From contig UQTA01000004.1 of the NCBI GenBank assembly GCA_900543885.1, forward strand, positions 1 through 64,000: a stretch of 64,000 nt of DNA, in the 5' to 3' direction. The notes beneath the pieces are model-generated. The model was not told where the DNA came from and ran no database searches. It saw only the letters and a program-made list of their open reading frames with translations. Source of the DNA: an uncultured Clostridium sp. (lineage in GTDB: Bacteria; Bacillota; Clostridia; Lachnospirales; Lachnospiraceae). The position numbers and the translations under genes were made by a program. The number at the start of each line of letters is the position of its first letter. The stretch's first letter is position 1. Below are positions 24,582 through 32,597 of the stretch, piece after piece.

Positions 24582-25982
24582 ATGAAGTATGTGAAGCTTG
24601 GACTTGCACCTACAAGAAGAAGCATATTTAGCGCTCCCGATGCTGTGAAATATGCAAATCTTACTAGAAATCGTTTGAGAGAACTTGACGTAGAATTTGT
24701 AGATATTGATGATATTAGTATAGATGGTCTTCTTCATAATGATGAGGATAGAATTAAAATAGAAGAAAAATTCAAACGTGAAAAAGTAGATGGTTTGTTT
24801 TTTCCTCACGGAAACTTCGGCACGGAGTATGAAGTAGCCCGTCTTGCAAAGAATATGGGACTTCCGGTTCTTCTTTGGGGACCGAGGGATGAACGTCCAG
24901 ATGAAAATGGCGTGCGTTTAAGAGATAGTCAGTGCGGGCTTTTTGCAACTGGAAAGGTACTTCGCAGGTTTAACGTGCCCTTTACTTATCTTACCAATTG
25001 CCGCCTTACAGATCCTGAATTTGAAAGAGGTGTGAAAGATTTTCTTGCAGTATGTAATGTGGTAAAGACCTTTAAAAATACCCGTATCCTTCAGATTGGG
25101 CCAAGACCCTATGATTTCTGGTCTACTATGTGCAATGAAGGTGAATTGTTGGAAAGATTTAATATCCAGCTTGCACCAATCCCGTTGCCTGAACTGACGC
25201 AGGAAGTTAAAAAGGCAAAAGAAGAGAAAATAGAAGTGGCAGAGGTAATGGATTACTGTCATAAAAATATGATTGTAAAAGTGAAGGAAGAAGAGCTGGA
25301 AAATATTGCAGCTATGAAGGTTGCTATGAAACGTATGGCTGAAACGTATGGCTGTAATGCAGCTGCTATCCAGTGCTGGAATGCTCTGCAGACAGAATTA
25401 GGGATAATGCCATGTGCCGCCAATTCGTTGTTAAACGAAGAAGGGCTTCCGGTTGTTTGCGAGACTGATATCCATGGAGCAATCACTGCGGTTATGGTGG
25501 AAGCAGCTACATTGGATGATACAAGAAGTTTCTTTGCGGATTGGACGGTAAGGCATCCTGATAATGAAAACGGAGAATTACTTCAGCATTGTGGTCCATG
25601 GCCTATTTCTGTTGCACAGGAAAAACCGTCCATTGGCTATCCTTTAGCTTTTGACCATCCTGGTGCTGTGGAAGCTCAGGCAAAATTCGGGGAGCTTACA
25701 CTGGCAAGATTTGATGGAGATAATGGAGAATACTCTATGCTTCTTGGAAACGCAAAAGGTATAGAGGGACCATATACGAAGGGTACCTATCTTTGGGTAG
25801 AGGTGGAGAACCTAAAACGGTTGGAAGATAAATTAGTTTGCGGACCATATATTCATCATTGTGTAGGCATTCATAAAAATGTGGTACCAATTTTATACGA
25901 GGCATGTAAATATATTGGAATAAAACCAGATCTGTATGATCCTGTTGAGGAAAATGTAAAAGCTTATATACGCGGCGAATAA
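24582..25982 (+). CDS. L-fucose/L-arabinose isomerase-like protein
   Basis: A 466-residue soluble protein resembling the FucI/AraA superfamily of metal-dependent aldose-ketose isomerases: an N-terminal Rossmann-like domain (VDGLFFPHGNFGTEYEVARLAK, PVLLWGPRDE), a central domain with RILQIGPRPYDFWSTMCNEGELLERF, and a C-terminal region with CETDIHGAITAVM and HHCVGIH, where Glu, Asp and His residues are at plausible metal-ligand positions. Isomerisation of the released sugar to a ketose would supply the kinase and transketolase encoded next. It starts 9 nt after the hydrolase gene. Family level is good; sugar specificity is unknown. Confidence 0.75.
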   Translation: MKYVKLGLAPTRRSIFSAPDAVKYANLTRNRLRELDVEFVDIDDISIDGLLHNDEDRIKIEEKFKREKVDGLFFPHGNFGTEYEVARLAKNMGLPVLLWGPRDERPDENGVRLRDSQCGLFATGKVLRRFNVPFTYLTNCRLTDPEFERGVKDFLAVCNVVKTFKNTRILQIGPRPYDFWSTMCNEGELLERFNIQLAPIPLPELTQEVKKAKEEKIEVAEVMDYCHKNMIVKVKEEELENIAAMKVAMKRMAETYGCNAAAIQCWNALQTELGIMPCAANSLLNEEGLPVVCETDIHGAITAVMVEAATLDDTRSFFADWTVRHPDNENGELLQHCGPWPISVAQEKPSIGYPLAFDHPGAVEAQAKFGELTLARFDGDNGEYSMLLGNAKGIEGPYTKGTYLWVEVENLKRLEDKLVCGPYIHHCVGIHKNVVPILYEACKYIGIKPDLYDPVEENVKAYIRGE

Positions 25983-26007
25983 TAGAGCAGAAAAAGGAGT
26001 GGAGATA

Positions 26008-26850
26008 ATGGAGGAACTGGCAGTATTAGCATATGAAATGCGAAAAGATGTCCTGGATATTATTTACCATGGCGGGACCGGCCATATAGGCGGAGACTTC
26101 AGCGTAATGGAGATACTTACAGAGCTGTATTTCAGACAGATGAACATAAATCCTGAAAATATGGATTCACCGGATAGAGATCGCTTTGTGCTTAGTAAGG
26201 GCCATGCAATGGAAAGCTATTATGCAGTTTTGAGCAAAAAGGGATTTCTGGATATAGATGATGTGAAAAAACGCTATTCTGTATTTGGTTCCCCCTATAT
26301 CGGTCATCCAAACAATAAACTTCCGGGGATTGAAATGAATTCTGGCTCCTTAGGGCATGGTCTTCCTGTATGCGTAGGTATGGCGTTGGCCGGAAAAATG
26401 GACAAAAAGAGATATCGTGTATACACCGTAATGGGTGATGGAGAATTAGCAGAAGGTTCTATCTGGGAGGCGGCGATGTCTGCTTCTCAATACAAACTGG
26501 ATAATCTCTGCGCAGTAGTAGACAGAAACCATCTTCAGATTTCTGGAACGACAGAAGAGGTAATGCATCAGGACGATCTGAAAGCACGATTTGAAAGTTT
26601 TGGATGGAATGTGGAACTGGCAGACGGAAACAATATAGATTCTCTCCATACTGCCTTTGAAAATGCGAAAAACAAAAAAGGAGTGCCAACATTGGTTATT
26701 GCGGATACCGTAAAAGGCTGCGGTGTATCTTTTATGGAGAACAAAGCTGGTTGGCATCACAAAGTTCCCACAGAAGATGAGTATGCTCAGGGGTTGAAGG
26801 AAATACAGGCTCATATTGACTGTTTAAAGGAGGCACGGGCTCATGAATAA
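26008..26850 (+). CDS. Transketolase, N-terminal (TPP-binding) subunit
   Basis: A 280-residue polypeptide equivalent to the first domain of transketolase. The thiamine diphosphate motif begins GDGELAEGSIWEAAMSA and ends VVDRN; GTGHIGGDFSVMEIL and KGHAMESYYAVL are also family signatures. ATG 26008 is preferred, since AAGGAG (25994-25999) overlaps the upstream in-frame GTG. It overlaps the second subunit gene by 8 nt. Split transketolases are common in Firmicutes and include sugar-specific versions such as the apulose-4-phosphate transketolase AptAB; here the operon context suggests a dedicated rather than housekeeping enzyme. Confidence 0.9.
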   Translation: MEELAVLAYEMRKDVLDIIYHGGTGHIGGDFSVMEILTELYFRQMNINPENMDSPDRDRFVLSKGHAMESYYAVLSKKGFLDIDDVKKRYSVFGSPYIGHPNNKLPGIEMNSGSLGHGLPVCVGMALAGKMDKKRYRVYTVMGDGELAEGSIWEAAMSASQYKLDNLCAVVDRNHLQISGTTEEVMHQDDLKARFESFGWNVELADGNNIDSLHTAFENAKNKKGVPTLVIADTVKGCGVSFMENKAGWHHKVPTEDEYAQGLKEIQAHIDCLKEARAHE

Positions 26851-27778
26851 AATCGCAAATCGTCAGGCAATCTGTGACACACTTCTTGAAGCAGCGAAAA
26901 AAGATAAAGATGTTGTTGTTTTATGTAGTGATTCCAGAGGTTCCGCTTCTTTAACTCCGTTTGCTGATCAATATCCGGAGCAGTTTGTAGAAGTAGGTAT
27001 TGCAGAACAGGATCTGGTGGGAATCTCAGCTGGCCTTGCAAAATGTGGAAAAAAAGCTTTTTGCGCATCTCCGGCATGTTTTTTAACTACCAGAAGTTTA
27101 GAACAGGCAAAAATTGATGTGGCATATTCTGGTACGAATGTAAAAATGATTGGCATCAGCGGTGGTATCAGCTATGGTGCTCTGGGGATGAGTCATCATT
27201 CTGCCCAGGATATTGCTGCGATGTCTTCTATTCCTGGAATGAGAGTTTATCTTCCAAGTGACCGTTTTCAGACGGCTTTTCTTATTAAAGAGCTGTTAAA
27301 GGATGAAAAACCGGCTTATATCCGTGTAGGAAGAAATGCGGTAGAAGATATTTATACAGAAGATGAAAATTTTAAAATGGATCAGGCAAAGATGATCAGT
27401 GAAGAATCTGCAGATGTTCTGATCGTTGCTTGCGGTGAAATGGTATATCCTTCGGTGTATGCCGCTAAAAAACTGAAAGCAGATGGTGTTAATGCAGCCG
27501 TGATGGATATGTATTGTGTAAAACCATTGGACGAAGCTGGATTGTTAAAACAGGCAGAGCATGCAAAATTGGTTGTGACAGTGGAAGAACATTCCCCTTA
27601 TGGTGGATTAGGCTCTATGGTTAGCCAGGTAATTGGTTCTCATTGTCCAAAGAAGGTGATCAATCTTTCTCTTCCAGACAGCCCGGTGATAACAGGAAAA
27701 TCCAAAGAGGTTTTTGACTATTATGGATTGAATGAGACTGGAATTGCGGAAAGTGTAAAGAATGCTTTAAAAAAATAG
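26843..27778 (+). CDS. Transketolase, C-terminal (pyrimidine-binding) subunit
   Basis: A 311-residue partner of the preceding gene carrying the pyrimidine-binding and C-terminal transketolase domains. The cofactor-activating Glu lies in VEVGIAEQDLVGISAGLA, followed by ISYGALGMSHHSAQDIAAMSSIPGM and PAYIRVGR. The two chains together make one active site. The 8-nt overlap enforces equal synthesis. The product would be a C2-transfer between a ketose phosphate, plausibly made by the kinase at 27826, and an aldose phosphate. Confidence 0.9.
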   Translation: MNKIANRQAICDTLLEAAKKDKDVVVLCSDSRGSASLTPFADQYPEQFVEVGIAEQDLVGISAGLAKCGKKAFCASPACFLTTRSLEQAKIDVAYSGTNVKMIGISGGISYGALGMSHHSAQDIAAMSSIPGMRVYLPSDRFQTAFLIKELLKDEKPAYIRVGRNAVEDIYTEDENFKMDQAKMISEESADVLIVACGEMVYPSVYAAKKLKADGVNAAVMDMYCVKPLDEAGLLKQAEHAKLVVTVEEHSPYGGLGSMVSQVIGSHCPKKVINLSLPDSPVITGKSKEVFDYYGLNETGIAESVKNALKK

Positions 27779-27825
27779 CGGTTGGAAGCATAAGGACAGA
27801 ATATGTAAGAAACCAGGGGTTACAT

Positions 27826-29346
27826 ATGTGGAATCATAAAAAGAAATATATGCTGTCAGTAGATCAAAGTACTCAGGGAACGAAGGCGCTTTTGTTTGAT
27901 AATGACGGCAAATTGTTGAAACGCAAAGATGTAAGCCATGCTCAGATTGTAAATGATAAAGGATGGGTGGAGCATGATCTGGATGAAATCTGGGAGAATA
28001 CAAAAAAAGCAGTAGAGAGTCTTCTCTCAGAACAAAATGTTAAGTCAGAGGAAATCGCCGGGATTGGCATCAGCAACCAGAGAGAAACTATTGCAGTATG
28101 GAACCGGAAGACGGGACATCCAGTGTATCATGCGATTGTCTGGCAATGTGCCAGAGGAGAAAAAATCTGTAATGATTTGAAAAAAAGAGGAGCAGCAGTT
28201 TCTGTAAAAGAAAAGACAGGATTGGATCTTTCACCTTATTTTTCGGCATGTAAACTGGCATGGATTTTTCAAAATGTACCGGAAGCGGGAAAATTGGCAA
28301 AAAGTGGAGAACTTTGTTGCGGAACTATGGATTCCTGGCTGATTTACAAGATGACAGGAGGAGAATGCTTTAAAACAGACAGTTCCAACGCATCCAGAAC
28401 CCAACTGTTTAATATTCACTCCCTTGGATGGGATAAGGGGCTTTGCGAATTGTTTGGAGTTCCAATGAATGCGCTGCCGGAGATCTGTGATTCTGATGCT
28501 TTATATGGTCAGACAGATTTAGAAGGCGTGTTGACAGAAAAAATCCCAATCTGCGGAGTAATGGGAGATTCCCATGGAGCATTGTTTGGTCAGGGATGCC
28601 ATGAAACGGGAATGGCAAAAGCTACTTATGGAACAGGCTCTTCTGTTATGATGAATGTTGGAAAAGATGCAGCAGATCCACAGGATGGTCTGGTATCTTC
28701 TGTTGCCTGGACTATGCATGGAAATACTTCTTATGTATTAGAAGGAAATATTAATTATACAGGAGCAGTGATCACCTGGTTAAAGGATAAGATGCATTTG
28801 ATCGAAAATCCTATAGAAACAGAAGAATTAGCGTGCAAAGCAAATAAAGAAGATAGTTGTTACATTGTACCGGCGTTTACTGGTCTTGGAGCCCCGTACT
28901 GGAATAGTGAAGCAACAGCAATGATCACAGGAATCACCAGGATTACAGGACGGGAAGAGATTGTAAAAGCAGCTTTGGAATGTATTGCTTATCAGATCAA
29001 TGATATTGTGAGTTGTATGGACCGTCAGTTTGCAGAGCATACAGGGAAAGGTATGCAAGAATTACGGGCAGATGGTGGGCCGACGAAAAATGGATATCTG
29101 ATGCAGTTTCAAAGTGATATTTTAAATATTCCTGTAGTGGTTCCTGAAAATGAAGAATTATCCGGAATGGGAGCAGCTTATATGGGCGGTATTTCTCTGG
29201 GTTTTTATCAAACGGAAAATTTATTTTATAAGCGAAAAAAGAAAATTTATAGGCCGAAAATGGAAGAAAGACTGCGTAAAATCAAAATAGATGGATGGAA
29301 AGGGGCAGTTGATAGAACTTTATATAAAAATCAAAATACAGATTAA
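27826..29346 (+). CDS. FGGY-family carbohydrate kinase, glycerol-kinase-like
   Basis: A 506-residue ATP-dependent kinase. The N-terminal phosphate loop SVDQSTQGTKALLFD and the segment NQRETIAVWN match GlpK, including the Arg-Glu pair that binds glycerol; DSSNASRT and the C-terminal ADGGPTKN are also family motifs. At the GlpK Asp245-Gln246 position the protein has Asp248-Ser249 (MGDSHGALFGQ), so the substrate is probably not glycerol. As last gene of a sugar operon with isomerase and transketolase, it likely phosphorylates a ketose. A terminator follows. Alternative: a paralogous glycerol kinase recruited for dihydroxyacetone. Confidence 0.85.
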   Translation: MWNHKKKYMLSVDQSTQGTKALLFDNDGKLLKRKDVSHAQIVNDKGWVEHDLDEIWENTKKAVESLLSEQNVKSEEIAGIGISNQRETIAVWNRKTGHPVYHAIVWQCARGEKICNDLKKRGAAVSVKEKTGLDLSPYFSACKLAWIFQNVPEAGKLAKSGELCCGTMDSWLIYKMTGGECFKTDSSNASRTQLFNIHSLGWDKGLCELFGVPMNALPEICDSDALYGQTDLEGVLTEKIPICGVMGDSHGALFGQGCHETGMAKATYGTGSSVMMNVGKDAADPQDGLVSSVAWTMHGNTSYVLEGNINYTGAVITWLKDKMHLIENPIETEELACKANKEDSCYIVPAFTGLGAPYWNSEATAMITGITRITGREEIVKAALECIAYQINDIVSCMDRQFAEHTGKGMQELRADGGPTKNGYLMQFQSDILNIPVVVPENEELSGMGAAYMGGISLGFYQTENLFYKRKKKIYRPKMEERLRKIKIDGWKGAVDRTLYKNQNTD

Positions 29347-29350
29347 ACCT

Positions 29351-29383
29351 TATGGATCGTCTAAATGGGCGATCCATATTTTT
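29351..29383 (+). terminator. Terminator of the sugar operon
   Basis: TATGGATCG (29351-29359) pairs with CGATCCATA (29370-29378), followed by TTTTTA. Confidence 0.85.
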
Positions 29384-29413
29384 ATTGATACTGATATTTA
29401 CACTACTTACCCA

Positions 29414-29442
29414 TTGACAAAGTAGGAAATGAAAGATATGAT
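29414..29442 (+). promoter_or_regulatory. Strong sigma-A promoter of azlCD
   Basis: TTGACA (29414-29419), a 17-nt spacer and TATGAT (29437-29442). The predicted transcript starts close to the repeated motif at 29454. Confidence 0.8.
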
Positions 29443-29453
29443 AAGCGCTAGAA

Positions 29454-29467
29454 GATGCAAGGCTGAA
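29454..29467 (+). repeat. Dispersed leader motif GATGCAAGGCTGAA, copy 2
   Basis: Near the 5' end of the predicted azlC leader. Within the leader, GGCTG (29461) can pair with CAGCC (29491), so the motif may be one arm of a hairpin ahead of the AAAGGA ribosome site. Exact matches are at 2394 and 57060. Confidence 0.6.
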
Positions 29468-29515
29468 TTGTAACTGAAAATGTGCTGATACAGCCGCGAA
29501 AGGATAGCTTACGGT

Positions 29516-30199
29516 ATGACAAGATCCCAGATCAGAAAATATGCATTTATTAAATCCATTCCTATTATGTGCAGCTATATTTTTGTCAGTATGGCTTATG
29601 GTATTATGATGGAAGAAGCTGGCTTTAAGTGGTATTATTCCCTGTTAGTAAGCCTGACCGTGTATACAGGTGCGTTTCAGTTTGTCCTGATCACTTTTTT
29701 TAGCAGCGGCGCTTCGATCATAACAGTGGCCCTTACAGCACTTTTAATGAACAGCCGCCAGAGTTTTTACAGTCTGACTTTCCTGGAAGATTTTAAGAAA
29801 ATGGGAAAACGGATGCTTTATATGATCCATACCATGACGGATGAGACATATGCAGTGAACTGTACATTGGAACTGCCCCAGAAAGAAAAGGAAGATACCA
29901 TGTTTCTGGTGGCATTTTTCAGCCGCTGCTACTGGATGATCGGCGCTGTTCTGGGCGGAGTGCTGGGGCAGCTGATCCCGTGGGATATGGAAGGAATTGA
30001 TTTTTGCATGACGGCTCTGTTTGTTATTATCTTTATAGATCAGTGGGAGAAAACAGACCGGCATACACCGGCTCTTGCAGGTCTGGGGATCGGTATTATC
30101 TGTCTTATTATATTTGGGGCTTCCGGCTTTATGCTTCCTGCATTATTGTTAACATCAGGACTGTTGTTGGTGCTGCAGAAGAGAAGGGAGGAAGTATAA
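29516..30199 (+). CDS. azlC: AzlC-family branched-chain amino acid exporter, large subunit
   Basis: A 227-residue membrane protein with the AzlC core: IPIMCSYIFVSMAYGIMM, YTGAFQFVLITFF, LLMNSRQSFYSLTFLEDFK, and hydrophobic C-terminal helices. With AzlD it forms a two-component exporter that relieves branched-chain amino acid excess. ATG 29516 follows AAAGGATAGC. The gene is immediately adjacent to azlD with no gap. It has its own promoter and a 5' leader that carries the dispersed 14-mer. No Lrp/AzlB-type regulator is encoded nearby. Confidence 0.9.
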   Translation: MTRSQIRKYAFIKSIPIMCSYIFVSMAYGIMMEEAGFKWYYSLLVSLTVYTGAFQFVLITFFSSGASIITVALTALLMNSRQSFYSLTFLEDFKKMGKRMLYMIHTMTDETYAVNCTLELPQKEKEDTMFLVAFFSRCYWMIGAVLGGVLGQLIPWDMEGIDFCMTALFVIIFIDQWEKTDRHTPALAGLGIGIICLIIFGASGFMLPALLLTSGLLLVLQKRREEV

Positions 30200-30529
30200 A
30201 TGAATACAGAAAGAATATGGATCATGATCGTAGTTTCGGCTCTTTGTACCTTTTTCCTGCGGGCGCTTCCGTTTCTGGCTTTTAGAGGTACACAAAAGAT
30301 GCCAGACTGGCTGGATCGCCTTGGAAAGACACTTCCAGCGGCAATCGTGGCAGTGCTGATCGTTTATTGTTTAAAAGATGTGGGAAGCAATGTGAGACAG
30401 ATCGGCTTCCCCAAGATAGCAGCAGTGGCTGTTGTGGCACTGACGTATAAGTGGAAACATAATACACTGGTAAGTATTGCAGTGGGAACGGCTGGCTATA
30501 TGATACTTTTGCGTCTGATGGCTATGTAG
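30200..30529 (+). CDS. azlD: AzlD-family branched-chain amino acid exporter, small subunit
   Basis: A 109-residue protein with three to four hydrophobic segments and the AzlD pattern CTFFLRALPFLAF...MPDWLDRLGKTLPAAIVAVLIVYCL. It begins at the base after the azlC stop and carries GAGGAAG as ribosome site within the end of azlC. It is the partner of AzlC, and is followed by a terminator shared with the convergent glycosyltransferase gene. Confidence 0.9.
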   Translation: MNTERIWIMIVVSALCTFFLRALPFLAFRGTQKMPDWLDRLGKTLPAAIVAVLIVYCLKDVGSNVRQIGFPKIAAVAVVALTYKWKHNTLVSIAVGTAGYMILLRLMAM

Positions 30530-30534
30530 TATAT

Positions 30535-30587
30535 AAAAAGCGATGCAGAAAGCATATTGAAAAATATGTTTCCATGCATCGCTTTTT
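30535..30587. terminator. Bidirectional terminator between azlD and the glycosyltransferase gene
   Basis: AAAAAGCGATGCA (30535-30547) pairs perfectly with TGCATCGCTTTTT (30575-30587); inner GAAA/TTTC and CATATT/AATATG pairs lengthen the stem. The A- and T-runs at the two ends serve both strands. Confidence 0.85.
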
Positions 30588-30604
30588 GTCATATCAATGG
30601 TCGA

Positions 30605-31894
30605 TTAATTTCTCTTGGAAGTGATCAGCTCTCCAGAGGTGTTTCCATGGCAGATCGGCTTCCATTCTACTTTTTTAACCAATGCTACTGCAGAGATCGG
30701 AATGTAAGTAAACATGAAGATCGGGAAGGTAAATGTATACAGGATCTTCTTCGGAAGAGAGAGGGCGATCTCTTTCCATTCGCTGATCATGGTAATAGCG
30801 CCGTAGACCAGCAGACTTAAGTAGAACATAACGACAGTTCTTGTAAGGAAGGAAATGTTCTCAGCTGCGATCATCTTTGCTATGTAACCAGGTTCGGTCA
30901 TATAGGAAAATGCCATGCCTAAGTTGAGCAGAATAGCAGCCAGTGTAAAGAACATGCCAGGCGCTACTGTCATGAAAATATCATAACAGGAGAATGATTT
31001 TCTTCCGCCTTTGAAAAATCCACGGATCAGTCCAAGGCTGTAATGCCAGTCTACCTGATAAAATCCTTTAGACCAACGCAGTCTCTGTGTCCAGGACTGA
31101 CCGAATTTTACTGGCTGTTCATCATAGATAACAGCCTTGTCACAGTAACCGATCACCTTGCCTTCAATAGCGCAGTTAACGGAAAATTCAATATCTTCTG
31201 TAAGCAGGTGGAATGGCCAGCCGCCGTTTTCACGGATCACTTCGCTGGAAACTAAAAATCCGGTTCCGGAGATAGCGCAGTTGGTGCCAAGGATCATTCG
31301 CGGGAAGTTTAAGAAACGTGCTTCACGTAAGAACCAAAGTCCATAACCTGCAGAGATCCAGTTGGATCCAAAGTTTTTCGAGTTGCGGTAGCTGGTAATA
31401 GCTGCAAAATGTCCGCTGTCAAAGGTTGCATTCATTTCTTTTACAAAGTTTGGATCTACATAATTATCTGCATCAAATACAAAATAACCATCATATACAT
31501 CTTTACCAGATGCAAAAAGGCATTTAAACAGATAGTCAAGAGCGTAGCCTTTTCCTACCTGCTGCTGATTATAGCGGCAGTAGACTTTTGCACCGGCCTG
31601 GGCTGCTACCTGCGCGGTGTTGTCTGTACAGTTATCAGCAATAACAAAAATGTCAAGAAGTTCAGAAGGATAATTCTGCGCTTTAAGACTATCGATCAGC
31701 CCGCCGATGACATTTGCTTCATTTCTGGCAGAAATAATAGCTGCATATCGGTGAAGCTTGTGGCTTTCGGTATCATTTTTCCTGTGTTTCATAAGAAGAC
31801 CCAGGATCAGATATCCGATCTGATAAAAATAAAAGACTACAAATACAGTTGCGATCACATAATTAAAATAGTGGATCATCTGAAGCGTTTTCAT
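30605..31894 (-). CDS. Membrane-bound family 2 glycosyltransferase
   Basis: A 429-residue protein on the minus strand: an N-terminal membrane helix, a cytoplasmic GT-A domain, and three to four C-terminal hydrophobic segments. The catalytic motifs are the DxD region in FDADNYVDP, the acceptor Asp/Glu in LLTEDIEFS, and QRLRW, the (Q/R)xxRW motif of processive synthases such as cellulose, hyaluronan and poly-N-acetylglucosamine synthases. It therefore probably makes or elongates a surface polysaccharide at the membrane. AGAGGT precedes the start on the minus strand. It is monocistronic as far as seen. Donor sugar unknown. Confidence 0.85.
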   Translation of the reverse strand: MKTLQMIHYFNYVIATVFVVFYFYQIGYLILGLLMKHRKNDTESHKLHRYAAIISARNEANVIGGLIDSLKAQNYPSELLDIFVIADNCTDNTAQVAAQAGAKVYCRYNQQQVGKGYALDYLFKCLFASGKDVYDGYFVFDADNYVDPNFVKEMNATFDSGHFAAITSYRNSKNFGSNWISAGYGLWFLREARFLNFPRMILGTNCAISGTGFLVSSEVIRENGGWPFHLLTEDIEFSVNCAIEGKVIGYCDKAVIYDEQPVKFGQSWTQRLRWSKGFYQVDWHYSLGLIRGFFKGGRKSFSCYDIFMTVAPGMFFTLAAILLNLGMAFSYMTEPGYIAKMIAAENISFLTRTVVMFYLSLLVYGAITMISEWKEIALSLPKKILYTFTFPIFMFTYIPISAVALVKKVEWKPICHGNTSGELITSKRN

Positions 31895-32106
31895 AATATA
31901 CCTCTTTAATAATATCTGAAATATAATCAGAAACTGATAATATTTCTTAATTTGCGGCTTGTTCTTTTACGCAGAATACAAAATAGCATATTTAAAAAAT
32001 AATGCAAGCCCTGACAGAAAAATTAATAAAAAATTAATAATTGTTTCATATAATATTCAATTATGAACGGTAAAACAAATGACTTCTTAAAAATTCATTT
32101 AAGGTG

Positions 32107-32135
32107 TCGCAAAACAAAAAAAGATGTGGTATACT
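32107..32135 (+). promoter_or_regulatory. Probable promoter of the unknown-cdaA cluster
   Basis: TATACT (32130-32135) is a good -10; the -35 position (TCGCAA, 32107-32112) is weak. The rest of the 280-nt gap 31895-32174 is AT-rich with no recognised gene or structure. Confidence 0.45.
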
Positions 32136-32174
32136 AAATTGATAGTATCGGGAAGAAAAATAAAGGAGTGCTTT

Positions 32175-32597
32175 ATGCTGAATGAGGAAAAAATCCAGGC
32201 AATGACAGATCTGGCAGTATTTGAAAAGCATCAGGGCAGAAAAGTCTTCCCTGTAAATCAGTTCTTTAAAAGTGATTATGTAGGAGGACAGCTGTTCCGC
32301 TCTTTTTTTGGATATACCTTTAGCTTTGCATTGATCCTTCTTATGTGGGTCCTGTATAAGCTGGATGTGATCATGAAGGGAGCAGCCATAGAAGAGGTTA
32401 TCACCTGGGTGAAAAACTGGGGCCTGGGTTATGCGGTCGGGCTGGTGTTTTACCTTTTTATTACGTGGAAGATCTATTCCGGGCGATATGATTTCGCATC
32501 CAGAAGCCAAACGATGTATATGGCAAGGCTGAAACATCTGGATCGCAGATTTGGGAAAGACCACGGAAAAGAAAACAGAGGAGGAGCCGCTTTATGA
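32175..32597 (+). CDS. Hypothetical small membrane protein upstream of cdaA
   Basis: A 140-residue protein I do not recognise. About 40 hydrophilic N-terminal residues are followed by two hydrophobic segments (YTFSFALILLMWVLYKL near 45-62 and GLGYAVGLVFYLFITW near 90-105) and a basic tail. The start at 32175 has AAAGGAG 8 nt upstream; an in-frame upstream ATG at 32124 lies in the promoter. It overlaps the next gene by 4 nt (ATGA), so the two are translationally coupled and likely form one membrane complex. Confidence 0.75.
   Translation: MLNEEKIQAMTDLAVFEKHQGRKVFPVNQFFKSDYVGGQLFRSFFGYTFSFALILLMWVLYKLDVIMKGAAIEEVITWVKNWGLGYAVGLVFYLFITWKIYSGRYDFASRSQTMYMARLKHLDRRFGKDHGKENRGGAAL

Noticed and set aside
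32521..32533. Fourth match to GCAAGGCTGAA
   Set aside because: Lies inside the coding sequence of the small membrane protein, lacks the leading GAT, and is explained by codons Ala-Arg-Leu-Lys.
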